Shown: positions 33,562-41,853 of the stretch, piece by piece
Layout of the letters: every line of letters begins with the position of its first letter
Numbering within the stretch: the first letter of the stretch is position 1
Program-made: the position numbers and the translations under genes
Notes under the pieces: model-generated
The model's database searches: none
What the model was told of the DNA's origin: nothing
What the model saw: the letters and a program-made list of their open reading frames with translations, nothing else
NCBI GenBank assembly: GCA_900550235.1
Contig: URRQ01000001.1
Location: 1 to 64,000, forward strand
Direction: 5' to 3'
Length of the DNA stretch: 64,000 bases
Source: an uncultured Lachnospiraceae bacterium
Lineage (GTDB): Bacteria > Bacillota > Clostridia > Lachnospirales > Lachnospiraceae

Positions 33562-34869
33562 TTATTCCCACTCGATTGTAGCATTCGGCTTCGGACTCAA
33601 ATCGTAGCATACACGATTGACATTCGGAACTTCTGCAAGGATTCTCTTTGTAATTGTCTCAAGCACATCCCAATCAAGGCGTTCAATCGTTGCTGTCATC
33701 GCATCGATCGTATTTACCGCACGGATGATGACCGGATATTCAAAGCATCTTGCATTGTCTCTTACACCAACAGATTTGAAATCAGGTACTGCTGTAAAAT
33801 ACTGCCATACCTTTTTATCCAATCCTGCTTTAGCAAATTCTTCACGAAGAATAGCATCCGACTCACGAACTGCCTCCAAACGATCTTTTGTGATTGCACC
33901 AAGGCATCTTACACCAAGTCCTGGTCCTGGGAATGGTTGACGGAATACCATGTCATGAGGAAGTCCAAGTTCCAAACCACATGCTCTTACTTCATCTTTG
34001 AAGAGATAGTATAATGGCTCTACAAGAGAGAACTGTAAGTCTTCTGGAAGACCACCAACATTGTGGTGAGATTTTACAACTTTCGCTGTCTTTGTTCCAC
34101 TTTCTACAATGTCAGGATAGATAGTTCCTTGTGCAAGGAAATCAATTCCTTCTAATTTTCCAGCTTCTTCTTCAAATACACGGATAAATTCTGCTCCAAT
34201 GATTTTTCTCTTTTCTTCCGGATCTGCAACTCCTGCAAGTTTTCCTAAGAATCTCTCAGATGCATCTACATATACAAGATTTGCGTCCATCTGATTTTTG
34301 AATACTTCCACAACGCTTTCAGACTCGCCTTTTCTCATCAAACCGTGATTTACATGGACACAAACAAGCTGTTTCCCGATTGCTTTGATAAGAAGCGCAG
34401 CTACAACAGAACTGTCTACACCACCGGAGAGAGCAAGAAGCACCTTCTTATCTCCTACTTGCTGACGGATCAATTCTACCTGATCTTCTACAAAGTTTTT
34501 CATGTTCCAGTTTGCTTCTGCTTTGCAAGCCTCAAACAAGAATGGTTTTACGATTTCTTTTAATTCTTCTTCACATTCCGGCCATGATTCGCAAAGTGCT
34601 TCACATTTTGCAGGCGCATGTCCAACTGCTGTGACAGGAATTCCAGCTTCGTAAATCTCTGCATTTACATCAATTGCTTCTCCATCTACGATATTGTGTG
34701 GTCCACCGTTAATAATCACACCTTTTACATTTGGAAGCGCTTTTAATTCTTCTGCCGTAATATCATGTGGATGAATTTCACTATACACTCCCAAGTCACG
34801 GATTGCTCTTGCAAGTACAGTATTTTCTGTACTTCCAAGGTCTAAAATCACGATCATATCCTGTTTCAT
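33562..34869 (-). CDS. guaA: GMP synthase with vestigial glutamine amidotransferase domain
   Basis: 435 residues against the usual 510-520. The C-terminal two-thirds is a normal synthetase: P-loop SGGVDSS at 148-154, the dimerisation domain and the conserved end PNATIEWE. The N-terminal ~105 residues keep the start of a class I glutaminase fold (VILDLG, VIINGGPHNI). However, the nucleophile loop reads GHAPAKC (83-89) instead of GxCxG, and the segment carrying the catalytic His-Glu pair is gone. It should not hydrolyse glutamine, so it may use free ammonia or a separate glutaminase. Gene order continues upstream to mrp and ridA. Confidence 0.93.
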   Translation of the reverse strand: MKQDMIVILDLGSTENTVLARAIRDLGVYSEIHPHDITAEELKALPNVKGVIINGGPHNIVDGEAIDVNAEIYEAGIPVTAVGHAPAKCEALCESWPECEEELKEIVKPFLFEACKAEANWNMKNFVEDQVELIRQQVGDKKVLLALSGGVDSSVVAALLIKAIGKQLVCVHVNHGLMRKGESESVVEVFKNQMDANLVYVDASERFLGKLAGVADPEEKRKIIGAEFIRVFEEEAGKLEGIDFLAQGTIYPDIVESGTKTAKVVKSHHNVGGLPEDLQFSLVEPLYYLFKDEVRACGLELGLPHDMVFRQPFPGPGLGVRCLGAITKDRLEAVRESDAILREEFAKAGLDKKVWQYFTAVPDFKSVGVRDNARCFEYPVIIRAVNTIDAMTATIERLDWDVLETITKRILAEVPNVNRVCYDLSPKPNATIEWE

Positions 34870-34894
34870 CGTTTTTCTCCTTTTTGTATAAGAC

Positions 34895-35746
34895 TTACTT
34901 TAATTTTTCAATTGCATCTTTTAAATACTCGTTGTTCACTTCATAGAACTTTTCTGCCTCTACCATCTCGGCAAGTTTTGGATCGATCGGCATCTTACCA
35001 AGCACATCCATATGAAGTTCTGCTGCGATTTCATCAATATGACTTTCTCCAAATACAGAAATCTTCTTTCCACAGTCTGGACATTCCAAATAACTGTAGT
35101 TTTCTACAATTCCAAGTACCGGAATATTCATCTGTCTAGCCATATAATATGCCTTTTTCACGATCATTTGTACCAAATCCTGTGGAGAAGTTACAATAAT
35201 AACTCCATCAACTGGAAGAGATTGGAATACAGTAAGCGGAACGTCTCCTGTTCCCGGAGGCATATCTACAAAGAGATAATCCAAATCTCCCCAAAGTACT
35301 TCATTCCAGAACTGTGTAACTACTCCTGCAATAATCGGACCACGCCAAATTACTGGTGTATCTTCAGAATCAAGCAAAAGATTTACTGACATAATTCTTG
35401 TCTCATCTTTTGCAATACAAGGAAACATTCCCATTTCATTTCCTACTGCATGTTCATGAATTCCATACATTTTAGGAATGGATGGCCCTGTAATATCTGC
35501 ATCAAGAATTCCGACAGAATATCCTTCTTCTCTCATCATTCTTGCCAGGGATGCTGTGACCATGGATTTCCCAACGCCACCTTTTCCACTAACAACGCCG
35601 ATTACTTTTTTTACATGTGTATACTCATTTGCAGGCACTCTTAAATCCTGTTTACTTGGACAAGAACCTGCGTGAGCACAAGAAGAACAACTCTCTGCTG
35701 AGCACCCTTCCGAAGAACATGAGTTCATATTTTCCTGTTCTGCCAT
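34895..35746 (-). CDS. Mrp/NBP35-family iron-sulfur carrier ATPase
   Basis: 283 residues. Deviant Walker A SGKGGVGKS lies at about 53-61, with ILDADITGPSIP and VDMPPGTGDVPL downstream. The C-terminal half has LECPDCG, the CxxC that bridges an Fe-S cluster between subunits. The N-terminal 30 residues hold five cysteines (10, 15, 20, 23, 29), an extra cluster-like segment reminiscent of NBP35. It is presumed to deliver Fe-S clusters to apoproteins. It lies 25 nt upstream of guaA and 13 nt downstream of ridA. Confidence 0.92.
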   Translation of the reverse strand: MAEQENMNSCSSEGCSAESCSSCAHAGSCPSKQDLRVPANEYTHVKKVIGVVSGKGGVGKSMVTASLARMMREEGYSVGILDADITGPSIPKMYGIHEHAVGNEMGMFPCIAKDETRIMSVNLLLDSEDTPVIWRGPIIAGVVTQFWNEVLWGDLDYLFVDMPPGTGDVPLTVFQSLPVDGVIIVTSPQDLVQMIVKKAYYMARQMNIPVLGIVENYSYLECPDCGKKISVFGESHIDEIAAELHMDVLGKMPIDPKLAEMVEAEKFYEVNNEYLKDAIEKLK

Positions 35747-35759
35747 TTTATTTCACTTC

Positions 35760-36137
35760 CTATTCTTCCACTACTGCGATCATTTCAATCTCGCAAAGTA
35801 CGTTCTTTGGTAATGTTTTTACTGCAACACAGCTTCTTGCCGGGTTTGATGTAAAATATTTTGCATATACTTCATTGAATGCTGCAAAATCGCCCATATC
35901 GCTTAAGAAACAAGTTGTTTTTAATACTTTATCAAAAGATGTTCCTGCTGCTTCCAAGATAGCTCCAAGGTTCTTGCATGACTGTTCTGCCTGTCCTTTG
36001 ATATCCTTTGCATCTACATTTCCTGTTTCCGGATTGATCGGAACCTGTCCTGCAGAATAAAGAATTCCGTTATGTACGTATCCCTGTGAATATGGTCCCA
36101 ATGCTGCTGGTGCTTTTTCTGTTGAAATAACTCTCAT
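35760..36137 (-). CDS. RidA family reactive imine deaminase
   Basis: 125 residues, full length for the YjgF/YER057c/UK114 family. It carries GPYSQGYVHNGILYSAGQ at the N-terminus and the active-site Arg in NPARSCVAVKTLPK, with the terminal CEIEMIAVVEE. RidA hydrolyses 2-aminoacrylate and other enamines released by PLP enzymes. It appears to be the first gene of a ridA-mrp-guaA run. Confidence 0.93.
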   Translation of the reverse strand: MRVISTEKAPAALGPYSQGYVHNGILYSAGQVPINPETGNVDAKDIKGQAEQSCKNLGAILEAAGTSFDKVLKTTCFLSDMGDFAAFNEVYAKYFTSNPARSCVAVKTLPKNVLCEIEMIAVVEE

Positions 36138-36202
36138 AATTATAATCTCCTTTGCTTATTGAATAATTTATTTTAAGATAGTCTCCTACCTTAGTTACTT
36201 TT

Positions 36203-37582
36203 TTAGGTTGTTTCTGTCTCCAAATCATCTCTTGTCACATCATTCAACCATCGATATCCTAAAAATCTCTTGATCGTGAATGGCAATTTAATGATCTCGT
36301 CACTCATTAGTATAACATAAACTACCTCAACACTACAATCAAATATAAATGCTGCTGCAGCTCCCAATATAATAGAAAATCCCCACATTGTTCCCACATC
36401 CAGAACAAGTCCGAATTTTGTATCCCCACCGGAACGGAATGTTCCGACTACAAGTGTTGTATTAACCGCCTGAGCTACCGCAAAATAGGACATCACGAAA
36501 AACATAAACGATAGATATTTCTGTGCTTCTGGAGACAATTCCATCGTTGCATTGGCAATCGGTGCGGAAATCAGGATCACAACCGCTCCTCCAAGGCCTA
36601 ACAAAAGACTAAGTATGGTAAATCGTTTCGCATAGGCTTTTGCATGTTCAAATTTCCTTTCCCCGATTGTTTTCCCAAGATAAATTGCTGTCGCATTAGA
36701 AATTCCAAAGACAACAACCTGTGCGAGCTGTCTCGCCACCTGTGCCACAGAATTGGCTGCCACAGCAGCGCTTCCTAAATGACCAATGATTGCTGTGTTC
36801 GCCGAGCTTCCAAGTCCCCACATCAATTCGTTCAAGATAACCGGCATGGAATACACCAGATAATCTTTGAGCAATACTTTATTGATGTGGAATACATCAT
36901 GAAGACGAATCTTCACAACTTTGTTTTTATAATGTGCATAAAACAGTACGATGACTACTTCCAAAATTCTGGATAACAATGTACCAATCGCAGCCCCTCG
37001 AATTCCCATCTCAGGAAATCCAAACAAACCATAAATCAAAGTTGCATTAACAATCACGTTATTGATCAATGATATCAAATACACAACCGTAGCGATTACC
37101 ACTCTCTCAATACTTCTCATAACATAGAGATATACCTGTGTAAACGCCATAAAGATATAGGAACATCCTACAATGCGCAAATATTTAATTCCTTCTTCTA
37201 TTACTTCCGGATCACTCGTATAAATCGCCATCAATGTTTCCGGGATTGTAAGGGCTGCAATGGCAAAAACCACCGCTGTACCCATTCCGAAAAGAAGTCC
37301 CATTCCCAGAATCTTCTCAATGGTTCGCGTATCTCCTTTGCCCCAGTATTGTGCTGTCAAAACCGTTGCACCAGAAGTAATTCCAAAGAAAATCAGCGTC
37401 ATGATAAACTGTACCTGTCCCGCTAAAGAAGCGCCGGAAAGTACTTTTTCGCCTACTGTTCCCAACATCACCACATCGGTTGCAGTCACTCCGACATTGA
37501 TCAGATTCTGCAGCGCCATCGGAATCACAAGCGCCAATACGCTTTTATAAAAGCTTTTCCAATTAATGTGCAGATCATTCAT
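36203..37582 (-). CDS. MATE family efflux transporter
   Basis: About 459 residues with twelve membrane helices, two MatE domains, and TATDVVMLGTVGE near the N-terminus. It is more distant from the MATE protein at 25097 than a recent duplicate would be. The ATG at 37582 lies just past the lgt stop; an ATG at 37603 overlaps lgt by 17 nt and is possible through translational coupling. The substrate is unknown. Confidence 0.9.
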   Translation of the reverse strand: MNDLHINWKSFYKSVLALVIPMALQNLINVGVTATDVVMLGTVGEKVLSGASLAGQVQFIMTLIFFGITSGATVLTAQYWGKGDTRTIEKILGMGLLFGMGTAVVFAIAALTIPETLMAIYTSDPEVIEEGIKYLRIVGCSYIFMAFTQVYLYVMRSIERVVIATVVYLISLINNVIVNATLIYGLFGFPEMGIRGAAIGTLLSRILEVVIVLFYAHYKNKVVKIRLHDVFHINKVLLKDYLVYSMPVILNELMWGLGSSANTAIIGHLGSAAVAANSVAQVARQLAQVVVFGISNATAIYLGKTIGERKFEHAKAYAKRFTILSLLLGLGGAVVILISAPIANATMELSPEAQKYLSFMFFVMSYFAVAQAVNTTLVVGTFRSGGDTKFGLVLDVGTMWGFSIILGAAAAFIFDCSVEVVYVILMSDEIIKLPFTIKRFLGYRWLNDVTRDDLETETT

Positions 37583-37586
37583 TTCT

Positions 37587-38360
37587 CTATGCTTCTTCCA
37601 CATGTTCCTCTTTTGCCCCCTTCTTGCGTAACCATATTACGCTTGCGATACCAATCATTAGCGTAAAGATAGAGATAAACTGGGAAGTAGACAATACGCT
37701 CACATTTCCTCTTGGATCATTTCGAAGGATTTCAATCAAGAATCTTCCGATACTATACAAAATCAGATAAGAAGATACTACGATCCCATCTGTCTTTTTC
37801 TTTTTCGTAATATAAATCAACAAAAAGAAATGTAGAAAATCTGCTGCACTGGATAAAAGCTGCGTCGGAATGAGCGCAATGTTATTTGGCGCAAACGGAG
37901 AATTTTTAAACGTAATTCCGTACCACGCTTCTGTCTCTCTTCCATAGCAGCATCCTGCAAGAAAACAACCGATTCTTCCGAATCCCTGTGCCAAAGCCAA
38001 AGACGGAATTGCAAGATCGAAATATTTCAATACCGGAAGTTTTTTCCACTTGCAGTACAAAAAAGCGCCGATAATTCCCCCGATAATTCCTCCATACACA
38101 ACAAATCCTTCTGACATGCTCAATAAAAGAGACGGATCTTCCATAATGTCCTGAATCTCTGTAAGGAGAAATAAAAGCTTGGCGCCTACAATTCCCAAAA
38201 GTACGCCCAGAATCGCAATCCCATATACATGGTCTCCGTTCAATCCATATTTTTTTGCACGGAAATCTGCCGTAAATACAGCAGCAATAATGCCAAGCGC
38301 AATCATAAAGCCGTAACTATAGACAGTAAGCGGCCCAATTTCAAATAAAATGTATCTCAT
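37587..38360 (-). CDS. lgt: prolipoprotein diacylglyceryl transferase
   Basis: 257 residues with seven membrane helices. The Lgt signature is visible as YGGIIGGIIGAFLYCKWK and GRIGCFLAGCCYG, the essential loop, and the C-terminus reads GRFLIEILRND. It attaches diacylglycerol to the lipobox Cys of prolipoproteins, for example the PepSY lipoprotein at 43780. The Lit-like protein at 15481 could act on its products. Confidence 0.95.
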   Translation of the reverse strand: MRYILFEIGPLTVYSYGFMIALGIIAAVFTADFRAKKYGLNGDHVYGIAILGVLLGIVGAKLLFLLTEIQDIMEDPSLLLSMSEGFVVYGGIIGGIIGAFLYCKWKKLPVLKYFDLAIPSLALAQGFGRIGCFLAGCCYGRETEAWYGITFKNSPFAPNNIALIPTQLLSSAADFLHFFLLIYITKKKKTDGIVVSSYLILYSIGRFLIEILRNDPRGNVSVLSTSQFISIFTLMIGIASVIWLRKKGAKEEHVEEA

Positions 38361-38444
38361 ATTCTGTCACCTCACTGACCTCTATTCTACATGAAAACGT
38401 ATAAAAAGTAAACAAAGTACTTTATAGAATACAAAAGGATATTT

Positions 38445-38504
38445 GTTGACAAATCAACTTCCTTTTGTTATATAATAGTATGATAAATTTGTTGATAAAT
38501 CAAC
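38445..38504 (+). promoter_or_regulatory. promoter with two MarR-type operators
   Basis: Two copies of the palindrome GTTGA-4 nt-TCAAC lie at 38445-38458 and 38491-38504. The first overlaps TTGACA (38446-38451). A -10 (TATATA at 38469 with 17-nt spacing, or TATAAT at 38471) lies between them. Occupied sites would block RNA polymerase, fitting autorepression by the MarR protein encoded 26 nt downstream. Confidence 0.75.
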
Positions 38505-38529
38505 ATTTGACTTCAAAGAGGGAAAAAAT

Positions 38530-38982
38530 ATGACAGACAGATTTGAAAAACTGACAACCGGTGTATCCCGCATTTACAAAAAAATACAAAAAATCAAAAA
38601 ACATGAGATGAATGCCTTGGGATTGAAAGGTACGCAAGTCATGTGCATTTATTATCTTGCGTCTAATCCCGAAGGACTAACCGCCGCAGATCTCTGTGCA
38701 AAATGTAATGAAGACAAAGCTGCCATTTCTCGTGTTCTTGCAGAACTGGAAATCGAAGGATTTCTCTCTTATGAACAAGAGTCTTCCTGCAAGAAATATC
38801 GCAACAAAATAATTCTTACCCACAAGGGTAATGCGTATGCCAAACAAATCAATGATACAATTTTGCAGATCACAGAAATGAGCGGAGCAGGCATTACTGA
38901 CAAAGAACGAGAAATCTTCTACCGTGTACTTATGATGATTGCAGACAATATTGATGAAATCGAAAGGAAATTATCGAAATGA
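38530..38982 (+). CDS. MarR-family transcriptional regulator
   Basis: 150 residues with a winged helix-turn-helix at about 40-105 (TAADLCAKCNEDKAAISRVLAELEIEGFL) between dimerisation helices. It overlaps the alcohol dehydrogenase by 4 nt. With two palindromic sites over its promoter it probably represses itself and the following dehydrogenases; the ligand may be an aldehyde or alcohol. Confidence 0.92.
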   Translation: MTDRFEKLTTGVSRIYKKIQKIKKHEMNALGLKGTQVMCIYYLASNPEGLTAADLCAKCNEDKAAISRVLAELEIEGFLSYEQESSCKKYRNKIILTHKGNAYAKQINDTILQITEMSGAGITDKEREIFYRVLMMIADNIDEIERKLSK

Positions 38983-40202
38983 AGAACTTAAAAAAACTAT
39001 ACTGCCGTACCTTTCAAACCGGACTAAAAATAGCGCTTCCATTCCTGCCTTACCGAAAACCGAGAGTATTTGGCAGCGTAAAATACATCCCGGAAATCAT
39101 TGCCAAGCATAAATGCAGTCGCGTTTTAATTATTACCGATACGGGAGTCAAAGGATTGGGATTGACCTCACGTCTGGAACATAGTCTTTCTGAAGCTAAA
39201 ATTCCATATTTCATCTATGATCAGGTAGTTGCCAATCCAACCACTGCAAATGTAGCAGATGCACTACAACTTTACCACACGAATGCCTGTGATGTTATCA
39301 TTGGATTTGGTGGCGGTTCCAGTATCGACTGTGCAAAGGCTGTAGGCGCACGCGCTGTAAAGCCCAAACAGTCTCTTGCTAAAATGAAAGGAATTCTCAA
39401 AGTCCGGAAAAAACTTCCACTTCTCATCGCAATTCCGACTACAGCCGGTACAGGAAGTGAAACAACCTTGGCAGCCGTGATTACGGATGCACAAACACGG
39501 TATAAATATGCCATCAACGATTTTCCACTTATTCCAAGATATGCCGTGTTAGATCCGAAAGTAACAGTAAGCCTTCCTCCATTTCTCACCGCAACAACCG
39601 GAATGGACGCGCTTACGCATGCTGTCGAAGCCTTCATTGGTAATTCTACAACATACGCAACTCGAAAAGATGCTCTTCTTGCAGTAAAACTAATCTTCGA
39701 AAATCTGGAATCCGTCTGTCAGGACGGTTCTGACATTGATTAACGGAGAAATATGCTGCATGCTTCTTTTTATGCAGGCTGCGCTTTTACGAAATCCTAT
39801 GTAGGTTACGTGCATGCCATTGCACATTCCCTCGGAGGGGAATATAATATACCACATGGACTTGCTAATGCAGTAATTCTTCCCCATGTACTGGAAGCAT
39901 ACGGCTCTGCCATCCACAAAAAACTGTATCTTCTTGCAGTAGAAGCAGGCATTGCAAGAAAAGAGGATTCTTATGCAGACGCCGCATCTATGTTTATCCG
40001 AAAAATTAAGCAAATGAACGCGCTCTTCGGAATCGGAACAACCATTCCTGAGATTCAGGAAGAAGATATCCCAAAACTTTCTCACTATGCGGATAAAGAA
40101 GCAAACCCGTTATATCCTGTTCCGGTTCTTATGGACGCAAGTGAACTGGAAACATTCTATTTTACGTTAATGGAGGATCACAATGACAGAAACGGAGATT
40201 AA
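38979..40202 (+). pseudogene. iron-containing alcohol dehydrogenase interrupted by an in-frame stop
   Basis: The 408-codon frame is one complete Fe-ADH (usual length about 385-410) broken by a single TAA at 39741-39743, codon 255. The first part has the NAD site GFGGGSSIDCAK and metal ligands Asp210 and His214 (TTGMDALTHAVEAF). The second part resumes in the same frame with the remaining ligands (VGYVHAIAHSLGG, NIPHG). Neither half alone has a full metal site. An ATG at 39753 with GGAG before it could restart translation, so a two-chain enzyme cannot be excluded. A sequencing error is also possible. Confidence 0.85.
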
Positions 40203-41562
40203 ACAGATCATCAAAGCACAACGTACGTATTTTCAAACAGGAGCTACCCTTTCCTTCGATAAGCGCCTGCTTGCACTTCGTAAACTGAAAGCATGTATTT
40301 TAAAGCATGAACAGGAGATTCATGCAGCGCTTCAACGGGATCTTGGAAAAAGTTCTTTTGAAAGCTATATGTGTGAAACCGGACTTGTTCTAAGTGAATT
40401 AAGCTATATGATCAAACACACCAAACATTTTGCGAAGGGAAAAAACGTTCGTACACCACTTGCACAGTTTCACTCCCGCAGCTTTAAAAAACCTTCTCCA
40501 TATGGAGTCACTTTGATCATGAGCCCATGGAACTATCCCTTCATGCTCACCATCGAACCATTGATCGACGCCATTGCCGCCGGGAATACCGCAGTATTAA
40601 AACCAAGCGCCTATTCTCCTGCTACAAGTTCCGTCATTCAAAAAATCATAAAGGAATGCTTTCCACCGGAATACGCCTCTGTCGTTACAGGAGGACGTGC
40701 CGAAAATAACTGTCTTTTGGCAGAACATTTTGACTATATTTTCTTCACCGGGAGTCCAATCGTCGGTCGCGAAGTCATGCGCCACGCTTCTGACAACTTA
40801 ACTCCGGTTACTTTAGAGCTAGGGGGAAAAAGTCCTTGCATCGTAGAAAAAACCGCTAACCTCAAATTGGCTGCAAAGCGAATCGTATTTGGAAAATTTT
40901 TAAATTGTGGACAGACTTGTGTGGCTCCGGATTACATTTACTGCGATCCTTCAATTAAAGATTTGTTGATTGCAGAACTAAAAAAAGAAATCAAAAAACA
41001 ATTTGGCAGTCAACCACTCGCCAATCCGAATTACGGAAAAATTATCAACGCAAAGCATTTTCATCGAATTGTATCCCTGTTGGATTCTAAAAAGTTAGTA
41101 CACGGCGGAAGTTTTGAGGAAACAACGCTTCAAATCGAACCAACGGTACTAAGCAATGTGACTTGGAATGACCCTGTCATGCAAGAAGAAATCTTCGGCC
41201 CGGTATTGCCAATACTCACCTACGATTCCTTCGATCAAGCGATTGAAAAAATCAATACCATGCCGCATCCTCTTGCGCTTTATATCTTCACATCCAACAA
41301 AGAAGCGGCCAATAAGGCAACTTCTCTCTGTGGATTCGGTGGAGGCTGTATCAATGATGTTGTCATTCATCTTGCCACAAGCGAAATGGGATTTGGTGGT
41401 TTTGGCGAAAGCGGCATGGGCTCTTATCACGGAAAAGCCGGCTTTGATACTTTCTCCCATTACAAAAGTATTGTGGACAAAAAAACATGGCTGGATCTTC
41501 CAATGCGATACCAGCCATATACAAAACTGAATGAAAAATTGCTGAAAATGTTTTTAAAATAA
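40183..41562 (+). CDS. NAD(P)-dependent aldehyde dehydrogenase
   Basis: 459 residues, the short class without an N-terminal extension (class 3/AlkH-like). Visible are SPWNYP at 115-120, LELGGKSP with general base Glu212, and GQTCVAPDY with catalytic Cys246. The C-terminus is slightly hydrophobic. It oxidises aldehydes to acids and overlaps the 3' end of the alcohol dehydrogenase frame by 20 nt. This MarR-ADH-ALDH order suggests alcohol/aldehyde detoxification or use. Confidence 0.93.
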   Translation: MTETEIKQIIKAQRTYFQTGATLSFDKRLLALRKLKACILKHEQEIHAALQRDLGKSSFESYMCETGLVLSELSYMIKHTKHFAKGKNVRTPLAQFHSRSFKKPSPYGVTLIMSPWNYPFMLTIEPLIDAIAAGNTAVLKPSAYSPATSSVIQKIIKECFPPEYASVVTGGRAENNCLLAEHFDYIFFTGSPIVGREVMRHASDNLTPVTLELGGKSPCIVEKTANLKLAAKRIVFGKFLNCGQTCVAPDYIYCDPSIKDLLIAELKKEIKKQFGSQPLANPNYGKIINAKHFHRIVSLLDSKKLVHGGSFEETTLQIEPTVLSNVTWNDPVMQEEIFGPVLPILTYDSFDQAIEKINTMPHPLALYIFTSNKEAANKATSLCGFGGGCINDVVIHLATSEMGFGGFGESGMGSYHGKAGFDTFSHYKSIVDKKTWLDLPMRYQPYTKLNEKLLKMFLK

Positions 41563-41570
41563 AGGATTGC

Positions 41571-41819
41571 CTATCCTTTGTTCTCATTTTGTAACTTTGA
41601 GATTACGTTGTCATAATTCCCCTTTTTGTGAGGGAACAGACATTTAGAACAGTCCTTCACACCATTTTCTGTGTAGGAAAAATTACCGCCGCATTCCTTT
41701 CCTTTTGCATACAATGGGCAAAAACAGAAGAGACAGTTAAAATCCTCTGTCTCTTCTGTTTTATGGCAAGGAAAAAATTCACAATTACGGTTTTGAAAGA
41801 ATTTGTAATATTCAGACAT
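41571..41819 (-). CDS. cysteine-rich small-domain protein (PF04071-like)
   Basis: 82 residues from an ATG preceded by AAGAGGAG. Nearly the whole protein is the cysteine-rich small domain: FFQNRNCEFFPCHK, FNCLFCFCPLY, ECGGNF and KDCSKCLFPHK, with nine cysteines and two histidines, probably binding metal. No biochemical role is established. It precedes nothing on its strand and lies 34 nt downstream of the Na/Pi symporter, perhaps co-transcribed. Confidence 0.85.
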   Translation of the reverse strand: MSEYYKFFQNRNCEFFPCHKTEETEDFNCLFCFCPLYAKGKECGGNFSYTENGVKDCSKCLFPHKKGNYDNVISKLQNENKG

Positions 41820-41853
41820 TCTTATATACTCCTCTTGATTTTTCCTCATTATA

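Noticed and set aside
39741..39743. Recoding (selenocysteine or pyrrolysine) at the alcohol dehydrogenase stop
   Set aside because: The codon is TAA, which is not used for either, and no SECIS-like hairpin was sought or seen after it.
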